Of a DNA stretch of 8,176 nt, positions 1 to 5,630 are shown one piece after another. The DNA is from a candidate division FCPU426 bacterium. GTDB taxonomy: Bacteria; Oederibacteriota; JAAXVQ01; JAUVAV01. The position numbers were made by a program, and so were the translations under genes. The notes below the pieces were generated by a model. It had not been told where the DNA came from, ran no database searches, and saw only the letters and a program-made list of their open reading frames with translations. Location of the stretch: positions 1 through 8,176 of the forward strand of contig JAUXBQ010000112.1 in assembly GCA_030619365.1 (NCBI GenBank), read 5' to 3'. Within the stretch, counting starts at the first letter, position 1. Each line of letters starts with the position of its first letter.

Positions 1-93
1 CATTGCGAGGAACGTTTTTCGTGACGAAGCAATCTGTTTTGCTTGCAAAATGATGATAAAAAACGGGATTGCTTCGCTTCGCTCGCAATGACA
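1..93. repeat. Palindromic intergenic repeat, copy A (REP/MITE-like)
   Basis: The two arms are imperfect inverted copies: CATTGCGAGG at 1-10 pairs with the GCTCGCAATG that ends at 90, and GACGAAGCAATC (23-34) mirrors GATTGCTTCG (67-76). The centre is AT-rich. The left arm carries extra bases (about 11-22) that break the symmetry. The same design recurs at 3478-3555, so this is a dispersed family. Similar CATTGCGAG...CTCGCAATGACA palindromes are common between genes in many environmental bacterial genomes. The outermost bases of the left arm (TGT) would lie before position 1, so the element may start just outside the window. It encodes nothing; open frames through it give the familiar spurious peptide 'DCFASLAMT'. 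Confidence 0.8.
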
Positions 94-127
94 AATATAA
101 AGTTATTTATGAGACACCGCACTAGGG

Positions 128-144
128 AACCAGGTGCCCTGGTT
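128..144. other. Small perfect inverted repeat upstream of the propeller gene
   Basis: AACCAGG (128-134) and CCTGGTT (138-144) form a perfect 7-bp stem with a 3-base loop. No T-run follows on either side, so a classic intrinsic terminator is unlikely. It sits about 120 bases before the ATG at 267 in an otherwise featureless 173-base gap, and could be an operator or a leader hairpin. A TTGACA at 232-237 has no matching -10 box at a suitable distance, so no promoter is called here. Confidence 0.3.
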
Positions 145-266
145 GGGCGATGGCGAATATACCCGCGCTGCCCAGCAAGCTGCTTGGAAAAAATAGACTC
201 TCCCTCGACTTTTAACGCCTTCATTGAGCGATTGACACCGGCCCGGGTTCGTGCTACCAACGACAT

Positions 267-1619
267 ATGCTGGTTCCCCGCCCCTGGTTACTGCTCAGCC
301 TCTTGCTGTGGTGTGTCCCGCTTTCGGGTCTGGCCGAAGTCACGTTGCTCGACAACCAGCCGACCACGCTGGTTTATCCCCCGTTTTGGCACACGCCGTT
401 CGGCATTCACCGCGGCACGCCCCAGTTGCTGGCCCAATTCACGTGGCAGCGAACCTCCCTGGCCGCTCCCCAGGACCTGGCCTGCACCCTCCTGCTGGCT
501 GACCAGGGAAAATCCCAGGCCGGGCCGGAATTCATGCTCACCGTGGTCGGCGCCAATACCGGCCGCGGCCATCTCATCTATAATCCGGATTTGTTGCACC
601 TGGATGTGGTCGGCGACCGGGGCGCGACGCGGGACATGTTGCTCTCTCCCACGGGCGTGGCCCTGCATGCGAACGGCACGCTCTACGTCACGGACCCGGC
701 CCGGCCAGAGGTCCTGATCCTGGTCCCTGAGCGGGGTCAATATGTTCTCCGTGGCCGGCTGCCCGCTCCGCCCGGGGGCTGGCAAACGCCTTGGGGTGTG
801 GCCCTGGATTCACGCGGCCACATTTTTGTTTCGGACCGCGGACGTCATTTGATCGCGCGCTATTCCCCATCCGGCGAATTTCCTAACGCAATCGGTCCGG
901 AGCTGCCGGCCGGCCTGCGCTTCAACCGGCCCGCGTCCCTGTCCGTGGTGGACCACCAGGAACCCTGGTCCTATTACCATGACGACTATATTTTTGTCTG
1001 CGATTCGGACGGCCGGCGCTTGCTCCGCTTGGATCACACCGGCCGCGTACACAAAGTGCTGCGGGCCGGCGACTTAACCACGGAAGCGCGGCCTTATTTT
1101 GCCTGGCTGGAGTTGGATTATTATGAAAACGTGTGGGTCACGGATTCCGAGAACAGCCTGGTGCGCAAGTTCGACCGTCATCTCCAGCCGCTGGCCACCT
1201 ACGGCCATCCCGGAGAGGGGGACGGCGCTTTTCGCCGGCCCACGGGAATCGCGATCCACCGTCATTTCGGGCAAGTGTTCATCGCGGAAGAAGGGGGCGC
1301 GCATTATTTCTGGATTGGAACGGATATTCTGCGGGCGCAAGTGAGCCGGGTGCCCGGGCAGGACGACCTGGCAAGCATTTCTTTTTTTCTGACCGAACCG
1401 GCCCGGATCTCAATTTCCGCCGCCTGGCCGAACGAAACCGTCTCGATCCGGAACAACCATCGGCTGGATTCCGGGCCGCACACGCTGCACTGGAAACTCC
1501 CGGCCACAGCCGCGGACCAGGAACTGCGGTTTACGCTGCTGGCCGAGGCCACGTACTCGTCCGCCCAACACCTGGCCAAGCGTGTACGGATCAGCCTGTT
1601 GCCGGCTACCGCCCCTTGA
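267..1619 (+). CDS. Secreted NHL-repeat beta-propeller protein
   Basis: This 450-residue protein is predicted to be exported. It has a hydrophobic N-terminal signal peptide (residues 7-22, LLLSLLLW core, likely cut near GLA-E). Five NHL-type blades are recognisable at about 127-152, 174-203, 221-260, 277-309 and 324-353, each with a P-x-G-[IV]-A-[IL] strand followed by an [IV]-[FWY]-V-[ST]-D strand; residues 90-119 may supply a sixth. YGHPGEGDGAFRRPTGIAI (312-330) is a typical inter-blade NHL signature. Residues 368-446 (ISFFLTEPARISIS, then HTLHWKL) resemble a FlgD-like Ig sandwich. NHL propellers usually bind protein, carbohydrate or nucleic acid ligands; no catalytic motif is evident, so the substrate is unknown. 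The ATG at 267 is chosen because it begins the signal peptide and the frame is closed upstream by TGA at 225-227. No clear Shine-Dalgarno precedes it. Codon use is GC-rich, like its convergent neighbour, whose stop it overlaps by 14 bp. Confidence 0.88.
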   Translation: MLVPRPWLLLSLLLWCVPLSGLAEVTLLDNQPTTLVYPPFWHTPFGIHRGTPQLLAQFTWQRTSLAAPQDLACTLLLADQGKSQAGPEFMLTVVGANTGRGHLIYNPDLLHLDVVGDRGATRDMLLSPTGVALHANGTLYVTDPARPEVLILVPERGQYVLRGRLPAPPGGWQTPWGVALDSRGHIFVSDRGRHLIARYSPSGEFPNAIGPELPAGLRFNRPASLSVVDHQEPWSYYHDDYIFVCDSDGRRLLRLDHTGRVHKVLRAGDLTTEARPYFAWLELDYYENVWVTDSENSLVRKFDRHLQPLATYGHPGEGDGAFRRPTGIAIHRHFGQVFIAEEGGAHYFWIGTDILRAQVSRVPGQDDLASISFFLTEPARISISAAWPNETVSIRNNHRLDSGPHTLHWKLPATAADQELRFTLLAEATYSSAQHLAKRVRISLLPATAP

Positions 1620-3420
1620 CCGTGATAACCACCCGGCGGTTCTTGTATCGTTCATCCGGATTCAGGCTGTTGCCGGCCGGGTTTTTGGAACCCCGTCCTT
1701 TGACCAGAATACGGGAGATCGAGACCTTGTGATAGGCGGTCAAGTAGCGCGCCACGGCCTCGGCCCGCGCCTTGGACAGCACGAGTTTACGGCTGCCTTC
1801 ATCCACCGAGTCGGCGTACCCCTCAATGTACACTTTGGTATTCGGATGCGCGCGAATAAAGTCGGCCGCCTTGGCAATGATCTTGGCTGCTTTGGATTTT
1901 ACTTCCGCCCGTCCGCGCTCGAAGCGAATCGGCCCGAAAATTTCAGTTCCCACGGGTTTCATCTGTTGGCCTGTGCCGCCGGGCAGCGTACCCTGGGCGC
2001 TGACGCCAATGCGGCCCTGCTGTTTTTCCTTCTGGCCGTTTATGTCCGTGAGCGTCAGCAGGTAGCGGATGCCTTTCAGGTCTGTCACGGTTTTACCCTT
2101 GCCGTCTTTAACGTCCCAGCGGATTTTATCCGGCAGTCCTTTCCCGGAGAACCGCTTAAGGCGCTGGCCACCCGGATCCGAGACATCCAGTTTCCACTTC
2201 ACGATCTTGGGGCCTGAGGCGCGCTTGATCCGGAACAAAACCTCGCGCTGGCCTTTGGTCTTGGCCTTGCCTCGCAGCACTTTGGCCTCGATCTGGATAT
2301 TATCTTTCATTATCGACCGCATGGCCGCTTCGTCCCGCGTAATGGCCGTGGTGACGGCCAGGTCTCGGGTATAATAGGAAGGCGCGGTAATGTGTTCCAG
2401 CTTGGGCTGCATGGCCGGTTTTTTCTTGGCCGGCCGCCTGGCGCGCGGCCGGCCTTTGCCCAGCCCGGCCAGGTTGATTCCTATGGACATCCGGTGCGTG
2501 GCGCCCAAGTCGCCCTGGGGCGCGAAAGTATAACCCAGGGCCCAGCTGCCGAGCTTAAACCCCAGGCCGGCAGTCAGGCCCACCAGTCCCTCGGGTTTGG
2601 GCGCGGTGGTAAACTGGTACCCCGCGCGCACCATGAGCACGCGGGAAAACTCATATTCCACGCCGGCATGGATCACGGACTGTTCCAGGACGTGCATCAG
2701 CATTTCGGTGTCCAGCCCCAGGAGCAGAATGTTTTTCTTGGCCAGGGTCCAGCGATAGCCAACGCCCAGGCGCAAACCCATGGGCAGCGAGTAGCCGGCC
2801 AGGCCCAGGCCCAGGTTTTGCAGGGTGGCGCCCAGGACAATATCCTTCAGGCCCAGGTACTGCGCGCCCACGTCCCCGAGCACGGTCATGGGCTGCTCAT
2901 CGCCCAACTGCTGAAGATAAATCCGGAACGCCGCGCCCAGGGCCAGGGTCTTGGCGGCTCGCCAGCCGCCGCCCAGGGACACGCCAATCATGTTGAGGTC
3001 GAGCAGCTCGTTCTCCAGAATCAAGTCTCCACCAGGTGTGATGCCGGTCTTTTCCACGGTCCCCAGACTCCAGTAATTGAAACCCAACCCCAGTACCACG
3101 TTCTTTACCATCGGCAGGCCGGCCAGCAAGGTCTCGCGGTTCACACCCTGGAACCAACTGTTATGGGAGAATTCCAGTTCCGTCGCCTTAAGCGTGTGCA
3201 ATCCGGCCGGGTTCCAGTACAGGGATTCCACGCCCAGGGGCAGGGCCGCGCCCACATTGCCCAGGGCCGTGGCGCGCGTACCCACGCCGATCTGGAGCTC
3301 CGGCAGGGATACCCGGCCATAGGCGTAGTTTTCTTCAATATCCGCCGCCTGGAGCATAACCCCGGTGCTAAAAACACCAAAGCAAAGCAAACCAAGAACA
3401 AAAAATGTTTTTTTCGCCAT
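1606..3420 (-). CDS. PorV/PorQ-like outer-membrane barrel fused to Ig-like and OmpA domains
   Basis: The product has 604 residues. Residues 1-25 are a signal peptide (MAKKTFFVLGLLCFG, cut near LQA-A). Residues about 35-318 form a beta-barrel of the PorV/PorQ (UPF0164) type: LQIGVGTRATALGNVGAAL followed by SLYWNPAGL is the diagnostic N-terminal signature, then come alternating glycine-rich strands. A basic linker (321-340, RPRARRPAKKK) leads to an Ig/FlgD-like sandwich (about 380-475). Residues 496-604 are an OmpA C-terminal domain. In it Asp537 (GYADS) and Arg552 (SKARAEAV) are 15 apart, as are the diaminopimelate-binding Asp/Arg pair of OmpA, and NRRVVITV closes the domain. PorV in T9SS shuttles cargo at the outer membrane; the OmpA part should tether the barrel to peptidoglycan. 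The start at 3420 is preferred because it begins the signal peptide. An upstream in-frame ATG at 3483 lies inside a repeat and would put 21 unrelated residues in front. No strong Shine-Dalgarno is visible. Confidence 0.9.
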   Translation of the reverse strand: MAKKTFFVLGLLCFGVFSTGVMLQAADIEENYAYGRVSLPELQIGVGTRATALGNVGAALPLGVESLYWNPAGLHTLKATELEFSHNSWFQGVNRETLLAGLPMVKNVVLGLGFNYWSLGTVEKTGITPGGDLILENELLDLNMIGVSLGGGWRAAKTLALGAAFRIYLQQLGDEQPMTVLGDVGAQYLGLKDIVLGATLQNLGLGLAGYSLPMGLRLGVGYRWTLAKKNILLLGLDTEMLMHVLEQSVIHAGVEYEFSRVLMVRAGYQFTTAPKPEGLVGLTAGLGFKLGSWALGYTFAPQGDLGATHRMSIGINLAGLGKGRPRARRPAKKKPAMQPKLEHITAPSYYTRDLAVTTAITRDEAAMRSIMKDNIQIEAKVLRGKAKTKGQREVLFRIKRASGPKIVKWKLDVSDPGGQRLKRFSGKGLPDKIRWDVKDGKGKTVTDLKGIRYLLTLTDINGQKEKQQGRIGVSAQGTLPGGTGQQMKPVGTEIFGPIRFERGRAEVKSKAAKIIAKAADFIRAHPNTKVYIEGYADSVDEGSRKLVLSKARAEAVARYLTAYHKVSISRILVKGRGSKNPAGNSLNPDERYKNRRVVITVKGR

Positions 3421-3477
3421 TATTTTATCCGCTTTAATTATTGATTTATTAGGGAGCGCAATAAATATTTCTGGTTG

Positions 3478-3555
3478 TGTCATCGCGAGGAGCGGAGCGA
3501 CGCGGCGATCTCCTATAGGAGATTGCTTCGCTGACTACGTCAGCTCGCAATGACA
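3478..3555. repeat. Palindromic intergenic repeat, copy B (REP/MITE-like)
   Basis: This is a 78-base imperfect palindrome. The left arm (3478-3513) starts TGTCATCGCGAG, and the right arm (3518-3555) ends CTCGCAATGACA. They meet at TATA, flanked by ATCTCC/GGAGAT. The right arm contains a nested palindrome, CTGAC-TAC-GTCAG (about 3530-3542), that is absent from copy A. It lies between the jellyroll protein gene and the PorV-like gene, both on the minus strand, so in RNA it could fold into a long hairpin and attenuate read-through. The flanking AT-rich stretches (3421-3477 and 3556-3628) hold no other supportable feature. Confidence 0.85.
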
Positions 3556-3628
3556 ACGTATATATGAAATATATAATGCTCCGATTATTCATTCGTGAAA
3601 TTCATAATTTATTCGTCTCATTCCCGGT

Positions 3629-4663
3629 TTATTTTGTAATCACCAACCGCTGTATTTTGTTTTTTTGCACCTGCCCGCTCTGTGTCCGAATCAAGACCTG
3701 GTACAGGTACACGCCGGGCGCCAGGTCCTTGATGTCCCAGGTGGTTTTGCGGTTAATCAGACCGGGCTTGTTTTTATCTTCCAAATGCGCCACTTTATAG
3801 CCGAGCAGATTATAGACGTCAATGTTCACGTCCGCCGGCTCGCCCAGGGAATACATGAAGGTCACGGAATCGCCGGCCGCGGGATTGGGGTACACAATCA
3901 CGTCGCCACTAGGCACGGCCCAGGGCGTAACCGTGGCCGTGAGCGTGATGGTGGGCGTGATGGTGCGGGTCTGAGTAATGGTCGGGGTAATGGTGAAGGT
4001 GGGCGTGATGGTTAAGGTAGGCGTTTCGGTGTAGGTAGGCGTAATGGTGGGCGTGTTGGTTTTTGTGGCTGTAATGACATCCAATGAAATTTTATCAATG
4101 TGTAGATAGTGAGGATCATTTACCCCATCCTCATTCACTTCAAAAATGAGTCGCGGTGATGTTCCGTCATAAATTTCCAGAGGAAGATAACAACTAACTT
4201 CTCGCCATCCTGGAGTTGGCGTTGGGCCACCTCCTCCCGGCGATTCCACATAAAATATTTGTTCTGTTCCGAATTTCCCGCGAACATTCTGCTTTGTTCC
4301 TACATTTGGGCTTCGTACAAACCATTGATAATATAATGTTATATTTGTTCCAATAGTATCTTTGGGAACATATATATCTTGAAATAAGGATGAAATTAGA
4401 ATCGGTGGCAAACCGGTGGCGCCAAGACTATTCCCAGGCATCACACAAACCGTTCCCGAATTGCCGTTAGGCCAAGGCGGTTCATATAAATTTGTATGAA
4501 TTTTTGGCACATAATCTCCGCCAAAAGCCGAGCCAGTCACCCATTCTGGAATATAGGAAGGATTGGTGGAGGAAAAATCATTGTTTCTGATCAGCTCATC
4601 AGCAAATACCGCTTGCGTAAATAACAGGACAATCAAACCCAAAATAAAACCATATTTTTTCAT
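3629..4663 (-). CDS. Secreted jellyroll-like protein with Thr/Pro linker and C-terminal sorting domain
   Basis: The product has 344 residues. Residues 1-21 are a signal peptide (KKYGFILGLIVLLF, cut near VFA-D). Residues 24-196 look like a carbohydrate-binding-type jellyroll: it opens ELIRNNDFSS...PEWV and ends PHYLHIDKISLDV, the usual first and last strands of CBM4/9- or discoidin-like folds. No catalytic residues are apparent and the ligand is unknown. Residues 199-247 are a Thr/Pro/Ile linker of TPTIT-type units. Residues 255-344 are a C-terminal beta-sandwich with VYPNPAAG, NIDVYNLLG, APGVYLY and a basic tail (KNKIQRLVITK), matching T9SS type A sorting or FlgD-Ig domains. The start at 4663 is set by the signal peptide and a Shine-Dalgarno; an ATG at 4684 would add seven residues and leave almost no leader behind the promoter. 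GC content drops sharply from the linker into the N-terminal domain. Confidence 0.85.
   Translation of the reverse strand: MKKYGFILGLIVLLFTQAVFADELIRNNDFSSTNPSYIPEWVTGSAFGGDYVPKIHTNLYEPPWPNGNSGTVCVMPGNSLGATGLPPILISSLFQDIYVPKDTIGTNITLYYQWFVRSPNVGTKQNVRGKFGTEQIFYVESPGGGGPTPTPGWREVSCYLPLEIYDGTSPRLIFEVNEDGVNDPHYLHIDKISLDVITATKTNTPTITPTYTETPTLTITPTFTITPTITQTRTITPTITLTATVTPWAVPSGDVIVYPNPAAGDSVTFMYSLGEPADVNIDVYNLLGYKVAHLEDKNKPGLINRKTTWDIKDLAPGVYLYQVLIRTQSGQVQKNKIQRLVITK
3923..4069 (-). repeat. Low-complexity Thr/Pro linker repeat
   Basis: Short degenerate units (plus-strand GTGATGGTGGGCGT and variants) repeat across this stretch and encode residues 199-247 of the jellyroll protein, for example TITPT, TETPT and TFTIT. 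A related array occurs at 5042-5134 in the gene remnant and a very short one near 5932-5960 in the large propeller gene. Such linkers typically separate exported domains from the C-terminal anchor and may be O-glycosylated. Their DNA similarity makes them plausible recombination points between paralogues. Confidence 0.75.
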
Positions 4664-4670
4664 TGGTTCG

Positions 4671-4677
4671 CCCCTTT
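4671..4677 (-). promoter_or_regulatory. Ribosome binding site of the jellyroll protein gene
   Basis: On the minus strand AAAGGGG lies 7 bases before the ATG at 4663. This supports that start over the in-frame ATG at 4684, which would place the start codon upstream of this site. Confidence 0.7.
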
Positions 4678-4692
4678 GGTACAACTACCAGC

Positions 4693-4721
4693 ATTATAGC
4701 TTATTTCGCGGAGGCATGCAA
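4693..4721 (-). promoter_or_regulatory. Sigma70-type promoter for the jellyroll protein gene
   Basis: On the minus strand TTGCAT (4716-4721) and TATAAT (4693-4698) are separated by exactly 17 bases (4699-4715). The -10 box is a perfect consensus and the -35 matches four of six. The expected start of transcription, near 4686, gives a leader of roughly 22 bases containing the Shine-Dalgarno. The gene is therefore probably transcribed on its own, or as first gene with the PorV-like gene downstream, rather than from the degraded locus behind it. Confidence 0.7.
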
Positions 4722-4747
4722 GTTAGGGGGTTGCTTTGGGGATATGT

Positions 4748-5308
4748 TCAACGAACAAGGGCTATTTTTTTAACCAGGGATTCGCGCACATCATCCGCGT
4801 ATGCATCCACTTTAAAAAATAAACGCCATTCGCCACTCCCGAGGCATTCCATACCCATTCGTTCCAGTCCTCATGGTATTCATCCTCCGAGGACCAAACA
4901 AAAGAGCCGGACGAAGTATAAATGCTTATTTTCACCCTGGCGCTTTGCTGCAGGAAAAATTTAAAGCGGACTATATTGCTCCTGGCGGGATTGGGATAGC
5001 AGAAAAAATAACGTTTATCGATTATTTGCCCTTTAAATTCTGGGCGTAATTGTCGGCGTGGGCGTCGTGGTTAGCGTGGATGTGGGGGAATACACGGGCG
5101 TGACTGTCAAGGTGGGCGTGATGGTGGGTGTATTGCCATTTATACGGGCATTCAACGCAAAGGCCGAAGAGTTGTTGTCCGCGCCCGTCGCAATGGCGCT
5201 TATATACTGTCCGGGTGACAGGCCGGAAGGCACATAAGTCCAGGCGCCGATTCCGTCTGATACTGCATAACCCAGGCGATTAACATCTCGCTCCTTCACT
5301 TTGACCAC
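4748..5308 (-). pseudogene. Frameshifted 3' remnant of a secreted sorting-domain protein
   Basis: Three reading frames together spell the end of one protein. Frame 1 (5308-5033) gives an Ig-like module end (GAWTYVPSGLSPGQYISA, then ADNNSSAFALNARI) and a Thr/Pro linker, then hits TAA at 5033-5035. Frame 2, from about 5040, continues EFKGQIIDKRYFFCYPNPAR, ARVKISIYTSSG and ANGVYFL, a clear C-terminal sorting domain. After the T-run at 4814-4819 the homologous text moves to frame 3: KVDAYADDVRESLVKKIALVR, with TGA at 4748-4750. The tail aligns with the end of the large propeller protein (FDGKIISEKFIYAAPNP; IKKIAIVE) and the jellyroll protein (VYPNP). No start, signal peptide or ribosome binding site belongs to it; the upstream sequence is group II intron, so the 5' part is lost. 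A GTG/ATG at 5308 opens a frame but begins in intron-like sequence. The shifts could be real decay or sequencing indels. Confidence 0.8.
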
Positions 5309-5630
5309 ATTTCCTGCACCTTCTCATCAAATCGTGCTTGTGGTTTTCCCACACACTGATTTCTCTAAACATTCATCAAAAGGTCTTCGAATTTCCCCAT
5401 GTTATAACCGAGGCTATACTCCCGAGTTCACGCGTGTTACGACCCGTCTGTTCGCGTCGAGCACCTTACAGCGCCCTTTGTCGAGCCGCTTAGATGGCAG
5501 CAGTTACCCGCTTACCACCCGGCTCCTCGCTACCAGGCTGCCAAGTTTTACCTGGGTCAGTACCTTTCCCGCTCCACTATTTGTGGCGCAAGATCAACTG
5601 ACTGGTTAGGCAACAGCTTGCTTGGCGCTC
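5280..5630 (-). mobile_element. Truncated group II intron, 5' (domain I) fragment
   Basis: Read on the minus strand, this stretch matches the 5' region of bacterial group II introns as I remember them. It opens GAGCGCC next to the gene stop; GCGCCAAG (5628-5621) pairs with CTTGCGC (5592-5586), allowing one bulge, as the first hairpin. It then carries the conserved-looking domain I blocks TCGACGCGAACAGACGG (5460-5444), CGAACTCGGGAGTATAGCC (about 5431-5412) and GGTTATA. The 5' end would normally read GUGCG, so GAGCG is a variant or the boundary is shifted by a few bases. No reverse transcriptase/maturase gene and no domain V hairpin are present, so the element cannot be complete or self-mobile. 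The lower boundary is uncertain (about 5250-5310): the sequence passes into the coding remnant without a visible 3' splice end. No credible protein is encoded in this interval. Confidence 0.72.

Noticed and set aside
232..269. TTGACA as a -35 box for the propeller gene
   Set aside because: No TATAAT-like hexamer occurs 15-19 bases downstream, and the start codon is only about 30 bases away.
43..717. 224-codon + frame overlapping the propeller gene
   Set aside because: It begins in repeat copy A (spurious 'DCFASLAMT' peptide) and continues out of frame over the signal peptide and propeller; Trp/Arg/Ser-rich shadow composition.
2392..3444. Long 350-codon open frame on the + strand
   Set aside because: It is antisense to the PorV-like barrel, rich in Gln/His/Ala/Arg from reverse-complemented GC-rich codons, has no signal peptide or domain, and its strand partner has clear family signatures.
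3421..3483. 21-residue N-terminal extension of the PorV-like protein (ATG at 3483)
   Set aside because: The ATG is part of repeat copy B, and the extension would place charged residues before a normal signal peptide that starts at 3420.
3365..3553. 62-codon + frame ending in 'CVIARSGATRRSPIG'-type peptide
   Set aside because: It is antisense to the PorV signal peptide and ends in repeat copy B; this peptide type is a known product of such repeats, not a gene.
5401..5470. Possible rRNA or tRNA fragment
   Set aside because: The conserved-looking blocks do not match rRNA motifs I know and no cloverleaf forms; they fit group II intron domain I better.
5301..5609. 102-codon + frame across the intron region
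   Set aside because: It is antisense to the group II intron fragment, has no domain or ribosome binding site, and its open frame follows from structured RNA-coding sequence.
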